A stretch of DNA of 64,000 bases from Kibdelosporangium aridum (GCF_900176515.1 NZ_FWXV01000001.1:1562564-1626563); one strand, 5' to 3'; positions 24,963 through 38,815 are shown, counted from the stretch's first letter. The notes: generated from the letters alone by a model not told the origin. Numbers and translations: made by a program.

Positions 24963-25700
24963 TCAATCCTGGAAGGCGTCGACGTCGAACTGGTGGCTGA
25001 GCACTGCGTGGGCAACGTCCAGCACTGCTTGGCCGGTGCTGAACGCGTGCGCCCGTAGCCGCAGGAACGCGTTCTCGACGCTGATTTGGAGCTCAGCGGC
25101 CAGAACCCCGGTGGCCACGTTCACGTCGTCGTAGTGGCCGGGAAGGTCGTCCCATGTCCGTCCGGCCGTCGCGTGCGGTGCGGCGTCGGTCAGCAGGGCG
25201 GTGGTGGCGAGGTCGGCGAGGACGGCCGCGTCGGCGAGTTGATCGGCCGACAATTCCCCCGGCCGGCGTCGATAGAGGTCAAGGACCCCCACCTGGACGG
25301 CTCCGCCGAGGAGGGGGAACGCGAACACCGCCGACACGCCGTCGGCCACGGCAGCGTCCTCGAAACCTGGCCAACGCTGGTGAGCTTCGGCCAGATCGGC
25401 CATCAGTACCGGGCTGCCCATGTCGAAGGCCTCCACGCCGGGGCCGACCCCGACGGTGTACTGGATTTCCTCGAGTCGCCGCGCACACTGGCCGCTGGCC
25501 GCGGCCAGTTCTTGCGCCCGCGCCGAGGTTCGCAGGGTGATCGCCGCGGCGTCGACGGCCAGCTCGGTGACCGCGACATCGCACACCAGACCGGCCCAGC
25601 CAGGAAAACCGCGGCGCTGGGCCCGCTCGGTGACCTGCCGCAAGAGTCGCCGATGGCGTCCACCGTCCACCACCCCGTTACCTCCGCCCCGCGCCGACAT
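24963..25700 (-). CDS. GAF-ANTAR response regulator (antitermination type)
   Basis: A 245-residue regulator. The GAF domain (about 30-165) includes AAAITLRTSARAQELAAAS, GVGPGVEAFDMGSPVLMADL and AVFAFPLLGGAVQVGVLDLYR. It is followed by a C-terminal ANTAR RNA-binding domain (about 185-240, NVATGVLAAELQISVENAFLRLRAHAFSTGQ). ANTAR proteins bind tandem RNA hairpins and prevent termination. It is divergent from another ANTAR gene across 146 bp, and upstream in direction of the heptose operon on the same strand. Ligand and target RNA are unknown. Confidence 0.87.
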   Translation of the reverse strand: MSARGGGNGVVDGGRHRRLLRQVTERAQRRGFPGWAGLVCDVAVTELAVDAAAITLRTSARAQELAAASGQCARRLEEIQYTVGVGPGVEAFDMGSPVLMADLAEAHQRWPGFEDAAVADGVSAVFAFPLLGGAVQVGVLDLYRRRPGELSADQLADAAVLADLATTALLTDAAPHATAGRTWDDLPGHYDDVNVATGVLAAELQISVENAFLRLRAHAFSTGQAVLDVAHAVLSHQFDVDAFQD

Positions 25701-25846
25701 GCAACTCCCTCTACATCAAGGCATATCCACTGTCCGACCCGCAAAACGGGCGCGATCTGCATCGGCGCACTCAATCCATTACGGTGGCGTTATCGCGGGG
25801 TCCAACAGAGCGGCTCTTTCCAGGTGTTGTGCGCTGAGGAGCCGCA

Positions 25847-27022
25847 ATGGCCGGTCAAGGGCAATCCATCGCAAGTACGTCAAATCCGCGGATCACGACC
25901 GAGTGGCGGTCCGATGTGATGGCGGTTGTCCTGCATGTCCGCGGTGACATCGACGCGGACGGCAGTCGTACCGTCGACCACCACCTGCGCACCCGGATAC
26001 CCGTCGACGCTCGCTATGTCGTGGCGGACCTCGACATGGTCGGGTCGATCGGTGGCCCCGGGGTCCGAACGCTGATCGAGCACGCTGCCCGATTGTCCCG
26101 CGCCGGACGTCGGTTGCTGGTTGTCGCGTCGAACGCCCACGTGCGGCGCGCTGTGGATGTGCCTTTCCGGTACGACAGCCTGCCGTTGGCGATGGCGGCG
26201 TGTAAGGGGCCGGGTGAAGTGGAGGAACACCACGTTGAATCGCCGCCGGAGAACTCGGCGGGCGAAATGACCGAACTGCGGCAGGAGATTTCCGGGCTCC
26301 GCGCCGCGGTGCGCACCCGGCCAGTGGTGGCGCACGCGGTGGGAATCATCCAGGAGCGCTACCACCTGCCGGATGGCGAATCGGCCTTCGATGTGTTGAA
26401 CGGCAGCGCCCAGCGGCACAATCTCGGCCTGTACACGCTGGCGAAAGCAGTGCTCGGCACACCAGCGCCACAGGGGACGACCTGGTTTCCCGGCCGGACC
26501 CGGCGCCCGGCGCCATCGCTGTCGTTCGCCCAGCTGCGACGCGATCAGATCCGCAACCGCAGCGCCGTGCTGAAGGCGTTGGTCGATGCCGCCTCGTACT
26601 ACATGCAAAGCACGGCAGCCGCTCTCCACCTGGTAGACGAGCCCGCGGGCGTACTGCGGCTGGAACTGTCATCGAAGACGTCACCTGCGCTGACCGATTA
26701 TCTCGTCGGCGCCGAGGAACCGGCTTCGAGCGTGACGGCGCGGGCCGTCATCGCGGATGTGGCGGCCGAGACGGACCTTGCCTGCCGGGACGTGCTGCTC
26801 AACGCGGGCATCCAGGCCGTCCAGAGCACGCCGTTGTGCACAGACGAGAACCAGCTGATGGGTGTCGTGACCACGTATCACGCCCAGTCGGGTCTGGTGC
26901 CGACCAAGTTGCAGTGTGCGAGGCTCGATCACGCCGCGACCGAGGTCGCCACGTGGCTCGAATGGCACAACCGCACTGTCCTGCGGGACGCGCTTGAGCA
27001 CCTCCACGCCCACGCCCGCTGA
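25847..27022 (+). CDS. STAS-ANTAR-GAF fusion regulator
   Basis: A 391-residue composite protein that I have not seen often. An N-terminal STAS-like domain (about 15-115, VVLHVRGDIDADGSRTV, then LDMVGSIGGPGVRTLIEHA with a Ser at the usual phosphoacceptor loop) is followed by a helical ANTAR-like segment (about 140-205, ELRQEISGLRAAVRTRPVV, AVGIIQERYHLPDGESAFD) and a C-terminal GAF-like domain (about 225-385). The combination suggests integration of an anti-sigma-type phosphorylation input with RNA binding. ATG 25847 follows GAGGAGCCGCA, a credible SD. It is divergent from the preceding GAF-ANTAR gene. Confidence 0.82.
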   Translation: MAGQGQSIASTSNPRITTEWRSDVMAVVLHVRGDIDADGSRTVDHHLRTRIPVDARYVVADLDMVGSIGGPGVRTLIEHAARLSRAGRRLLVVASNAHVRRAVDVPFRYDSLPLAMAACKGPGEVEEHHVESPPENSAGEMTELRQEISGLRAAVRTRPVVAHAVGIIQERYHLPDGESAFDVLNGSAQRHNLGLYTLAKAVLGTPAPQGTTWFPGRTRRPAPSLSFAQLRRDQIRNRSAVLKALVDAASYYMQSTAAALHLVDEPAGVLRLELSSKTSPALTDYLVGAEEPASSVTARAVIADVAAETDLACRDVLLNAGIQAVQSTPLCTDENQLMGVVTTYHAQSGLVPTKLQCARLDHAATEVATWLEWHNRTVLRDALEHLHAHAR

Positions 27023-27053
27023 CGGACTGATGATCAGCTGCCCGCGTATGCAG

Positions 27054-27091
27054 GGTAAGGTGACTTCGGCTTCGTTGAGCAGTCAGCGGCC
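27054..27091 (+). repeat. Duplicated upstream element, copy 1 (matches 39941-39978)
   Basis: This 38-bp block begins GGTAAGGTGACTTCGG and ends GTCAGCGGCC. It matches 35 of 38 bases of the block at 39941-39978. Both lie upstream of the two near-identical GAF-ANTAR genes, 73 and 48 bp before the respective starts. A conserved promoter, leader RNA or ANTAR target is plausible, since the surrounding intergenic bases have diverged much more. Confidence 0.7.
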
Positions 27092-27121
27092 GGCGTTGAT
27101 GTTGGCCTTTGGTGGGCTGCT

Positions 27122-27148
27122 TTCCCGCTTGCGGCGTGGAAGCGGGAA
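27122..27148 (+). promoter_or_regulatory. Leader hairpin before the GAF-ANTAR gene (copy 1)
   Basis: TTCCCGCTT (27122-27130) and AAGCGGGAA (27140-27148) form a perfect 9-bp stem with a 9-base loop. It ends 15 bases before the GTG start and only a few bases before the GGAG ribosome-binding site. The corresponding leader of copy 2 at 40 kb lacks it. It could be a translational or antitermination element. Confidence 0.5.
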
Positions 27149-27163
27149 GATGGAGCTGGCTGA

Positions 27164-27895
27164 GTGGTGGGTGACGCCCGCGTTGCTGAATTGCTCGATG
27201 ACGTCCGATCGGCGATGGCAGCGCTGACCAAGACCCTGGAGACCGCGTCCGACATCGCGGAAGTACTCCATGCGGTGTGCGTTGAGGCAGTTCGTGTGGT
27301 GCCTGGTGCCGACATGGCGAGCATCACCGCGATCGACGGCAGAGGGCCGCGCACGGCCGCGTACACCGATGAGCGGGCGCTTGAAGTCGACCGGGCGCAG
27401 TACACGGCAAGTGACGGACCCAGTTTGCGTGCTGCGGCGACAGCGGAGACGGTTCGGTTGTCGCTGGACAACGCCAGTGAACTGTGGCCGGAGTTCGCGG
27501 CCAGCGCCAAGCAGGTCGGCGTCAGCAGTTATCTGGCCGCGCCACTGCGTATCGATGACCACCTGACCGGGGCGATCAACCTGTTCGGGTTCGGTGACCA
27601 CGGGTTCGCCGAGGCGGACTCCAAACTGCTCGACCTGTACGTGGTCGTGGTGACGTTCGGGTTGCGCACTGTCCGCCGGTACCAGCAAGTCAGGGAGATG
27701 GCCGACCACCTGGAGACGGCCATGCGCTCGCGGGCGGTGATCGAGCAGGCCAAGGGCATTCTGATGGCCACACTCAAGATCAGCGACGACGCGGCGATCG
27801 AGCGGTTGATCGCCTACTCGCAGGACACCAACACCAAGCTGCGGCAGATCGCGGCCGACTTCGTCCGCAAGGCGTCGGTACCGGACAACAGGTAG
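27164..27895 (+). CDS. GAF-ANTAR regulator, copy 1 of a duplicated pair
   Basis: A 243-residue protein. The GAF domain spans about 15-165 (VVPGADMASITAID, then LWPEFAASAKQVGVSSYLAA and TGAINLFGFGDHGF) and the ANTAR domain about 172-235 (AMRSRAVIEQAKGILMATLK, DTNTKLRQIAADFV). ANTAR proteins act as RNA-binding antiterminators. It is near-identical to the protein at 40026 (same length, the great majority of positions shared), so the two are recent paralogues. The GTG start at 27164 is used in both copies, with GGAG 8 bp upstream. A sugar ABC transporter operon starts 58 bp downstream and might be a target or a co-transcribed unit. Confidence 0.88.
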   Translation: MVGDARVAELLDDVRSAMAALTKTLETASDIAEVLHAVCVEAVRVVPGADMASITAIDGRGPRTAAYTDERALEVDRAQYTASDGPSLRAAATAETVRLSLDNASELWPEFAASAKQVGVSSYLAAPLRIDDHLTGAINLFGFGDHGFAEADSKLLDLYVVVVTFGLRTVRRYQQVREMADHLETAMRSRAVIEQAKGILMATLKISDDAAIERLIAYSQDTNTKLRQIAADFVRKASVPDNR

Positions 27896-27901
27896 CGGTT
27901 T

Positions 27902-27917
27902 ACTGGTCTTCACCTTG
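27902..27917 (+). promoter_or_regulatory. DasR/GntR-like half-conserved operator before the sugar ABC transporter
   Basis: ACTGGTCTTCACCTTG matches 11 of 16 positions of the DasR box consensus A(C/G)TGGTCTAGACCA(C/G)T as I recall it, with a perfect left half (ACTGGTCT) and the ACC of the right half. It lies about 37 bp upstream of the solute-binding protein gene, where a GntR-family repressor of a sugar importer would bind. Weak evidence because the right half is degraded. Confidence 0.35.
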
Positions 27918-27953
27918 GGTACTTCGGCGACATCTCAAGGAGGGGATGTGCGG

Positions 27954-29279
27954 GTGGGCAAGGTGGGGATACTGGCTGCGGTGGCGGTGCTCGCGGCCGG
28001 GTGCGCTGGGCTGGGCGCGTCGTCCGACGATGCGCCGAACGTGTTGACCACCATGGGGTTCGGGCTGCCCGACGAACACGCGACGGCACGCGTCGAGGTT
28101 TTTCGCAGGCAGTACCCGGGCATCGACTTGCGGATCACCGAGGGCGCGTTCGACGAGCAGCAGTTCCTCTCGGCCGTGGCCAGCGGCGAGCCGCCGGATC
28201 TGGTGTACGCCGACCGGATCAAGCTCGGCGGGTTCGCCGCGCGGGGCGCCGTCCAGCCGATCGACGACTGCCTGCGGCGCCACCACGTCGATCTCTCGGT
28301 CTTCCGGCCAGCGGCGCTCCGGCAGGTCACGGTGGACGGCCAGACCTACGGCCTGCCCGATTTCGCCACGGCCAAGCTGCTGATCATCAACAACCCGGCG
28401 GTCCGCGCGGCAGGCATCGACCCGGCCCGGATGTCGGCGACCGACTGGCCACTGCTGGCCGAGCAGGCCCGCTCGCTGACCGCGCTGACGGACGGGCGGT
28501 TGCGGCGGATCGGGTTCGACCCGAAGCTGCCTGACTTCGTTCCCTTGTGGGCCAAGGCGAACGGGATCGAGCTGATCTCACCGGACGGCCGCAGGGCCAA
28601 CCTGGACGACCCGAAGGTCGCCGAGGCGTTGCGGTTCACCACCGATCTGGTCAAAGCCCAGGCACCGTGGGCGACGTTCAAGGCCTTGAAAGACAGCTTC
28701 GACGAGTTCGGGGCAGGCAACCAGTACGCGAAGGACCAGTTGGCCGCGATGCCGATGGAGTCCTTCTACATCAACACGTTGGCCACGAACTCGCCGGGCG
28801 TCGACGTCACCGTCAAGCCGTTCACCGACCGGGCGGGCAACGCCTTCACCGAACTCGGCGGTCAGGCATGGGCCATCCCGAAGGGCGCGGCGCATCCTGA
28901 GCACGCGTGCGACTTCCTGGTCACGATGACCGCCAAGGACACGTGGGTCACCGCGGCCAAGGCACGCCGTGCGGGGCTGGCAGCCAAAGGCAGGCCGTAC
29001 GGCGGCACCTTCACCGCGAACCGGGAGGCCGACGCGGAGATCTTCGCGACGGTCTACCGCCCGGAAGGCAACCGGATCATCGAACAAGGCGTGCCGGTGG
29101 TGTTGTCGTTGCAGGAAAAGGCTTTCGCGTTGGCACCGAGTCCGGCCGCCCCGGACTTGGTCCGTGCGTGGCGGTCGGCCGCGGTGCGTGTGCTCACCGG
29201 TGAGCAGACGGTCGACGCGGCACTCGCGGACGCCCAGCGCGAAGCCGATCTCGCGCTGCGCAGAGTGATCGGACGGTAG
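27954..29279 (+). CDS. ABC sugar transporter, solute-binding lipoprotein
   Basis: A family-1 extracellular solute-binding protein of about 441 residues. The N-terminus is a lipoprotein signal (GKVGILAAVAVLAAGC, lipobox LAAGC). Mature-protein elements include GEPPDLVYADRIKLGGFAARG, LPDFATAKLLIINN and ELGGQAWAIPKGAAHPEHAC, all standard for sugar-binding proteins. A strong SD (AAGGAGGGG, 27937-27945) best fits the GTG at 27954; the GTG at 27948 is closer than ideal. It is the first gene of a three-gene importer; a dre-like site is just upstream. The sugar cannot be deduced from sequence. Confidence 0.92.
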   Translation: MGKVGILAAVAVLAAGCAGLGASSDDAPNVLTTMGFGLPDEHATARVEVFRRQYPGIDLRITEGAFDEQQFLSAVASGEPPDLVYADRIKLGGFAARGAVQPIDDCLRRHHVDLSVFRPAALRQVTVDGQTYGLPDFATAKLLIINNPAVRAAGIDPARMSATDWPLLAEQARSLTALTDGRLRRIGFDPKLPDFVPLWAKANGIELISPDGRRANLDDPKVAEALRFTTDLVKAQAPWATFKALKDSFDEFGAGNQYAKDQLAAMPMESFYINTLATNSPGVDVTVKPFTDRAGNAFTELGGQAWAIPKGAAHPEHACDFLVTMTAKDTWVTAAKARRAGLAAKGRPYGGTFTANREADAEIFATVYRPEGNRIIEQGVPVVLSLQEKAFALAPSPAAPDLVRAWRSAAVRVLTGEQTVDAALADAQREADLALRRVIGR

Positions 29280-29282
29280 GCG

Positions 29283-30185
29283 ATGGCGAAGCTACGCGGG
29301 GACACCCGGGCGGCGTGGGCGTTCCTGTCCCCATGGGTGGCGGGGTTCGTACTGTTCACCGCGGGCCCGATGGTGATCAGCCTGTACCTCTCGCTGACCC
29401 GTTACGACATGCTCAAACCCGCCTCGTTCGTGGGCATGGACAACTACGCGGAACTGTTCACCGATCCCAAGGTCGGCACGGCGCTGTACAACACGTTGTT
29501 CTTCACGTTCCTGCATGTCCCGCTCCAGATCGTGCTGGCGTTGGCGTTGGCCTCATTGCTGCGCCGCGCTGGACGGGCGAGCGAGTTCTTCCGGACGGTG
29601 TTGTACCTGCCGGTGATGACGCCGCCGGTGGCGCTCGCCGCGATGTTCCTGTTGCTGCTCAACGGCCAGACCGGCGCGATCAACGAACTGCTCGGCTGGT
29701 TCGGGTTCACCGGTCCGAATTGGACAACCGACCCGGCCTGGATCAAACCGGGTCTGGTGCTGATGAGCTTGTGGACGGTGGGCAGCACGGCGATCATCTA
29801 CCTCGCCGCGCTCAGCCGCGTGCCGGGTGAGCTCTACGAAGCCGCCCGGCTCGACGGCGCGTCGCCGTGGCGGCAGTTCTGCCACATCACACTGCCGGGT
29901 ATCAGCGGCACCATCTACTTCACGGTTGTGGTGAACACGATCGCATCGCTGCAGACCTTCACCGAGGCGTACGCGATGTTCTTCGGCAACAGCCAAGTCG
30001 CCGACAACCAGGGCGACGCCGCGCTGTTCTACGTGATCTACCTGTTCCAGCAGGCGTTCAGCTCGCTGCGGATGGGCTACGCCTCGGCGTTGGCCTGGGC
30101 ACTGTTCGTGGTGATCGCCGTGATCACGATCGTCCAGGTGAGAGCCAGCAGACGGTTGGTGTACTACGAAAGCGAGCCGCGATGA
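29283..30185 (+). CDS. ABC sugar transporter permease (MalF/UgpA type)
   Basis: A 300-residue inner-membrane permease with six TM helices. The first includes AWAFLSPWVAGFVLFTAGPMVI. The EAA loop that contacts the ATPase is EAARLDGASPWRQFCHITLPG near residue 190. It begins four bases after the binding-protein stop and overlaps the next permease gene (ATGA). It pairs with the product at 30182 to form the channel. No ATPase gene is present, so a shared MsiK-like ATPase encoded elsewhere is expected, as in Streptomyces. Confidence 0.93.
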   Translation: MAKLRGDTRAAWAFLSPWVAGFVLFTAGPMVISLYLSLTRYDMLKPASFVGMDNYAELFTDPKVGTALYNTLFFTFLHVPLQIVLALALASLLRRAGRASEFFRTVLYLPVMTPPVALAAMFLLLLNGQTGAINELLGWFGFTGPNWTTDPAWIKPGLVLMSLWTVGSTAIIYLAALSRVPGELYEAARLDGASPWRQFCHITLPGISGTIYFTVVVNTIASLQTFTEAYAMFFGNSQVADNQGDAALFYVIYLFQQAFSSLRMGYASALAWALFVVIAVITIVQVRASRRLVYYESEPR

Positions 30186-31072
30186 GCCTGGTGGAAGCGC
30201 CTGCCGCGGCGACTGTCGCGGAAAAGGCTGTCGTTGTCCGCGAACCGCGGGTCAACGTGAGCGCGAGAGTCCTTTCTGTACTGGGGTTGGTGCTCACCGC
30301 GGCCGCGTTCACGTATCCGCTGATCTGGTTGGTCAGCGCGTCCTTGAAGGACCGGGCACACGTCTTCGACAACGCGCTGATCCCCGATCCGGTGGCGTTC
30401 GCCAACTACGTCTACGTCTGGGAAGCGGCGCCGCTGTTGCTGTGGATCGTCAACAGTGTGCTCGTCGGTCTGGCCGCCGCTGCCGCGGCGACGTTGTCCA
30501 GTGCCGTAGTGGCGTACGGCTTCGCACGGTTCCGCTTCCGAGGCCGCAACGTGATGTTCGGCTTGGTGCTGGCGACCATGATGCTGCCGAGTGCGGTCAC
30601 CATGGTGCCCGTCTACCTCGAATGGCACGCAGTGGGGCTGGCGACGACGCAGATCCCGTTGTGGGCGCAGAACCTCTTCGGCTCGGCGTTCTACATCTTC
30701 CTGCTGCGGCAGTTCTTCCTCGGCCTGCCCGGTGAGATCTTCGACGCGGCGAAGGTCGACGGCGCCGGGCACTTGCGCACGTTCGTCCGGATCGCGCTGC
30801 CGTTGACCGTGCCCGCGTTGATCGTGGTGTTCGTGTTCGAGCTCAAGGCGGCGTGGACGGACCTGATCAAGCCGCTGATCTACCTGCGGGACGCCGATTT
30901 CTACACGCTGCCGCGCGGCCTGAAGGTGATTCTCGACCGGTTCGGCGAGGGCGGCGAGTCACAGTGGGAGCTCGTGCTGGCCGCAAGCACCATCGCGACC
31001 GCGCCGATGATCCTGTTGTTCCTGTTCGCGCAGCGTTACTTCGTCCGGGGCCTCACCACGCAATCCAGGTAA
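30182..31072 (+). CDS. ABC sugar transporter permease (MalG/UgpE type)
   Basis: A 296-residue permease, six TM helices after a 30-residue cytoplasmic N-terminus. The EAA-like loop reads DAAKVDGAGHLRTFVRIALP (about residues 188-207). MalG-type hallmarks include YGFARFRFRGRNVMF and MMLPSAVTMVPVYLEW. ATG 30182 overlaps the previous stop, so the pair is translationally coupled. It completes a binding protein plus two permease module without a nucleotide-binding subunit. Confidence 0.93.
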   Translation: MSLVEAPAAATVAEKAVVVREPRVNVSARVLSVLGLVLTAAAFTYPLIWLVSASLKDRAHVFDNALIPDPVAFANYVYVWEAAPLLLWIVNSVLVGLAAAAAATLSSAVVAYGFARFRFRGRNVMFGLVLATMMLPSAVTMVPVYLEWHAVGLATTQIPLWAQNLFGSAFYIFLLRQFFLGLPGEIFDAAKVDGAGHLRTFVRIALPLTVPALIVVFVFELKAAWTDLIKPLIYLRDADFYTLPRGLKVILDRFGEGGESQWELVLAASTIATAPMILLFLFAQRYFVRGLTTQSR

Positions 31073-31162
31073 TGGCATGTAATGTTTTGGCCGTGTCACC
31101 CGTCTAGCCAAAGGCGGGAAGAAACAACTCGGCCGGACAAGGGCCGCTGATCGACAGCGGGG

Positions 31163-35634
<4,472 letters not shown>

Positions 35635-35638
<4 letters not shown>

Positions 35639-37893
35639 CCGAGCAGGTGCGCAGGCTCGCCGCGACGGTGGAGCGCCTGCGCGACGAGGTGCAGGAGGCA
35701 CACGCCTCGGCCGACGGCCGCGCGTTGATCGAGCTTGCCAAGGGAATTCTTGTCGAGCGGTTGCGCTGCACCCCTGTGCAGGCGGCGCAGCAACTCGACG
35801 GGCTCGCCGAGCAAGCCGGACTGTCGCTGGTCGAGTTGGCCGCGGACATCATCAACGATGTCGCCGGGGATCGGCTCGCCGAGACTACATCGTCTACAAA
35901 GGACAGTGTGCGGCTGCGCAAGGCGGAAAGCGGCGTGCTCGCGGCGAGTGACGTGCAAGCCGTCGCGCAGTCGCTTTTGGACCAGGCGCTCGTTCCGCTG
36001 GGTGCCGCGTCGGTCGCGGTGTGGGCGGTCGACTCCGACACATCGTTGGCGCTGGCCGGATTCGCGGGCTTCTCGCCACAGGAGGCCAGCCGTTGGCGTT
36101 ACGTGCCACCGGCTGTGGCCACGCCTGCCCGCCGAGCTCTGGCCGAACGCCGCACGGTGTGGCTGGAGGATCTGTCCCGCGCCGGCCTGCCGTCGATCGG
36201 GCCAGTGGCTGGTGGTCGCGTAGCCGCGCCCGCGGTGATCGGTGGCGTGATCGCCGGTGTGTTGGAGATCGGCTGGGCTCATCCTCTTGAGCCACAACCG
36301 GTCGCGGTCCGGCGTCAGATCGACGCACTGGCCGAACTGTGCGCGCACACCTTGCACGATGGATCTGTCGGCAGGGTGCACGAGGATGCCGCCCGGTTGT
36401 CGGACCTGGCCGACGGCGTTCTCGACCCGGCGCTGGTGCTCATTCCTCAGCTGGACCATGGGAGGGTCGCCGATTTCCGGATCCACCACGTGAATGAGCG
36501 GTTCGTTGATCCAGCCGGACGGCCTCGCGGCGAGGTCGACGGGACGCTGCTGCTGGAGGCATATCCGATGGCAGCCGATCAGGGTGGCTTGTTTGAGAAG
36601 GTCGAACACGTGCACGCCACGGGTGAGGCGTTCCGGGCCGAGGACATGCCGATCACCACGCTGGTCGCCGATGTCCCGGTGACCGTCACCGCGGACGTGA
36701 GCATCAACCGGTTCGGCGACGCCGTGCTGCTGATCTGGCGGCTGCAGGACGAGACGACCCGGTTGACCAGCCTGCTGCAGCACGCCCAACGGCTCGGCCG
36801 GATCGGCGGGTTCGACGAGAACGTGCTCACTGGCGAGGTCACCTGGAACAGCCAGCTGTTCGAACTGTACGGACTGCCGCCAGGCGCGCCGCCCGTCCCA
36901 TTGGATCAGCTTGGTACGCAAGCACATCCGGACGACGGCCCGGCGATCAGCCGGTTCCTGCGGGCGGTGCTGCATCACCGCCGGTCCGCGTCCACGGCGT
37001 TCCGGCTGCAACGGCCGGACGGGATCGCCAGGCACGTGCGTGTCATCGCCGAACCTGTGCTGGATGCCGACCACCAGCTGTTGCATGTGCGTGGCGCTTA
37101 CCAGGACATCTCGGCGCAGCACTGGACCGAGGTCGCGCTGGCGGTGACTCGTGACCAGCTCGCGCAGACCGAGCAGCACGCCGCCGAACGCGACCGGTTG
37201 GCGTTGCAGCTGCAGCGCGCGATCATGCCGTCGAGCCCGGATCCGATCGACACGTTCGGCCTGAGCATCGCCGTGCGATATCTGCCCGCGGAAAGCGGTG
37301 CCCTGGTCGGCGGCGACTGGTACGACGCGGTTGTCCTGCCCTCCAAGAAGATCCTGCTGTCGGTCGGGGACATCGCCGGCCATGGCATCGAGGCCGCGAC
37401 GGGCATGGTGGTTCTGCGCAACGCCTTGCGCGGCCTGGCGGCGACCGGTGCCGGGCCCGCGAAACTCCTGGGGTGGCTCAATCTTGTCGCCCACCACCTG
37501 ACCGACAGCGTGATGGCCACGGCGATCTGCGGGTTGTACGACCCGGAAACCCGCACCCTTCGCTGGGCGCGTGCTGGGCATTTGCCGCCATTGCTTGTGC
37601 GAGACGGGGAAGCCAGCTTGCTTCCGTTGGCGCGTGGCAGCATGCTCGGTGTGGTCGCTGAGGCGCAGTACGAGGAACTTCAGTTCGACTTGGCGCCTGC
37701 CGACATGCTCATGCTCTACACCGATGGGTTGATCGAGCGTCGCGACCGCAACGTGGATGAGGCTCTCGAGGAGTTGCGCGCGCTGGCGGAGAGCACCGAG
37801 GGCCCGCTGGAGCAGCGCCTCGACCTGTTGGTGCGGCACAGCAATGCGGACACCGACGACGACACGTGCATTGTCGCCGTCCAGCTCAGTTAG
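35635..37893 (+). CDS. ANTAR-GAF-PAS-PP2C (SpoIIE/RsbU-type) phosphatase
   Basis: A 752-residue regulator. N-terminal ANTAR-like helices (about 1-65, ALIELAKGILVERLRCTPVQ) are followed by a GAF domain (about 90-240), PAS-like segments (about 250-350 and 375-490, IGGFDENVLTGEVTWNSQL), a short helix, and a C-terminal PP2C phosphatase (about 515-750). Metal-binding acidic residues are seen in GGDWYDAVVL, GDIAGHGIEA, YTDGLIERRD and TDDDTCIVAVQL. Its likely substrate is a phosphorylated STAS antagonist such as the product at 39409. It overlaps the hybrid kinase gene by four bases, so kinase and phosphatase are probably parts of one pathway. Confidence 0.9.
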
Positions 37894-37925
37894 GAGATCT
37901 GCTGGGTCATCTCGGCCAGATCTCC
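37893..37925. terminator. Bidirectional terminator between the PP2C gene and the PfkB gene
   Basis: GGAGATCTG (37893-37901) and CAGATCTCC (37917-37925) form a perfect 9-bp stem with a 15-base loop. It spans the 13-bp gap between the converging stop codons and the last codons of the pfkB-type gene. Confidence 0.65.
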
Positions 37926-38815
37926 CGCGGGTCCAGGTCGGGCCTGCCACCGACGTGATCGACTGTCCGTGCCGAGGCGGTGACCGCCATCTTCGCCGCG
38001 TCGTGCGGATGAAGCCCGTGGTCGAGGCCGACGGTGAGGGCGGCGACCAGCGCGTCCCCACCGCCCGTGGTGTCACGGACGGTGGTGTCGCCCAGCGGGA
38101 ACACCGCCTGTCCGTCCGCCCACACGAAGACATTCGCGTCGGACGTCGCCAAGGCGACGAGAGAAGGCCCGCGCCGCAACAGATCCCGGCCCGCGGTCAC
38201 CGCCTTGTCCACAGTGTCCAACGTCGTTCCGGTCAGCTGTTCACCTTCGTGCTGATCCGCGCGAAGCACATCAGCGGCCGCGATCATCTTGTCCGATGTG
38301 GGCAGACCGTCCAGCACGATCCGTGCGGCGCTGGCGTGCTTGGCAGCGGCCAGCGTTGTCTCGGTGGGCTGCTGCAGCTGGATGATCACCGACCGGACAC
38401 TGGCCAGTGTGGACTTTGCTGCGGTGATGTCGGCCTCGGTGACCAGGGTCGCGTCCGGGATGTCTTCGAGATAGCGCCAGTGGGCGTCCGGCGTGACCAC
38501 ATCGACGATCAACGCCGTCGAAGTGTCCGGCCGGCGGCTCACGTGTCTGGTGTCGACACCACTGGCGGCGGCTTGTCCGATCAGCCAGTCAGCGGTGGCG
38601 TCCGAGCCGACCGCGCCGATCACCGCCACCGTGGCACCGAGTTGGGCGGCCGCGACGGCGATGTTGGCGCCCTTGCCGCCGAGCATCTCCCGGCGCTGTT
38701 CTACGCGCGCCGACGACCCGGCTTCCGGTACCTGCGGGACGACCAGCACGAGATCACGAGCGACCTGGCCGACCACAACCGTCCGAGGTGTTTCCACACC
38801 ATCGGTGATACCCAC
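37907..38815 (-). CDS. PfkB-family carbohydrate kinase (ribokinase-like)
   Basis: A ribokinase-fold kinase of about 302 residues. It has VVVGQVARDLVLVVPQVPEAGSS at the N-terminus, the LGGKGANIAVAAAQLGA signature 1, and a C-terminal RDTTGGGDALVAAL (signature 2; the usual GAGD Ala is Gly here). The substrate is unknown. The frame is open much further upstream, overlapping the RsbW-like gene, but the protein proper begins near GTG 38815; GTG 38797 is an alternative. It follows the RsbW-like gene by 17 bp and may be co-transcribed. Its 3' end faces the PP2C gene through a terminator hairpin. Confidence 0.85.
   Translation of the reverse strand: MGITDGVETPRTVVVGQVARDLVLVVPQVPEAGSSARVEQRREMLGGKGANIAVAAAQLGATVAVIGAVGSDATADWLIGQAAASGVDTRHVSRRPDTSTALIVDVVTPDAHWRYLEDIPDATLVTEADITAAKSTLASVRSVIIQLQQPTETTLAAAKHASAARIVLDGLPTSDKMIAAADVLRADQHEGEQLTGTTLDTVDKAVTAGRDLLRRGPSLVALATSDANVFVWADGQAVFPLGDTTVRDTTGGGDALVAALTVGLDHGLHPHDAAKMAVTASARTVDHVGGRPDLDPREIWPR

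Noticed and set aside
27150..27227. 25-codon ATG ORF overlapping the start of the GAF-ANTAR gene, with an equal-length counterpart at 40012-40089
   Set aside because: The similarity is explained by duplication of the underlying DNA; it overlaps the real coding start in another frame and has no independent ribosome-binding site.
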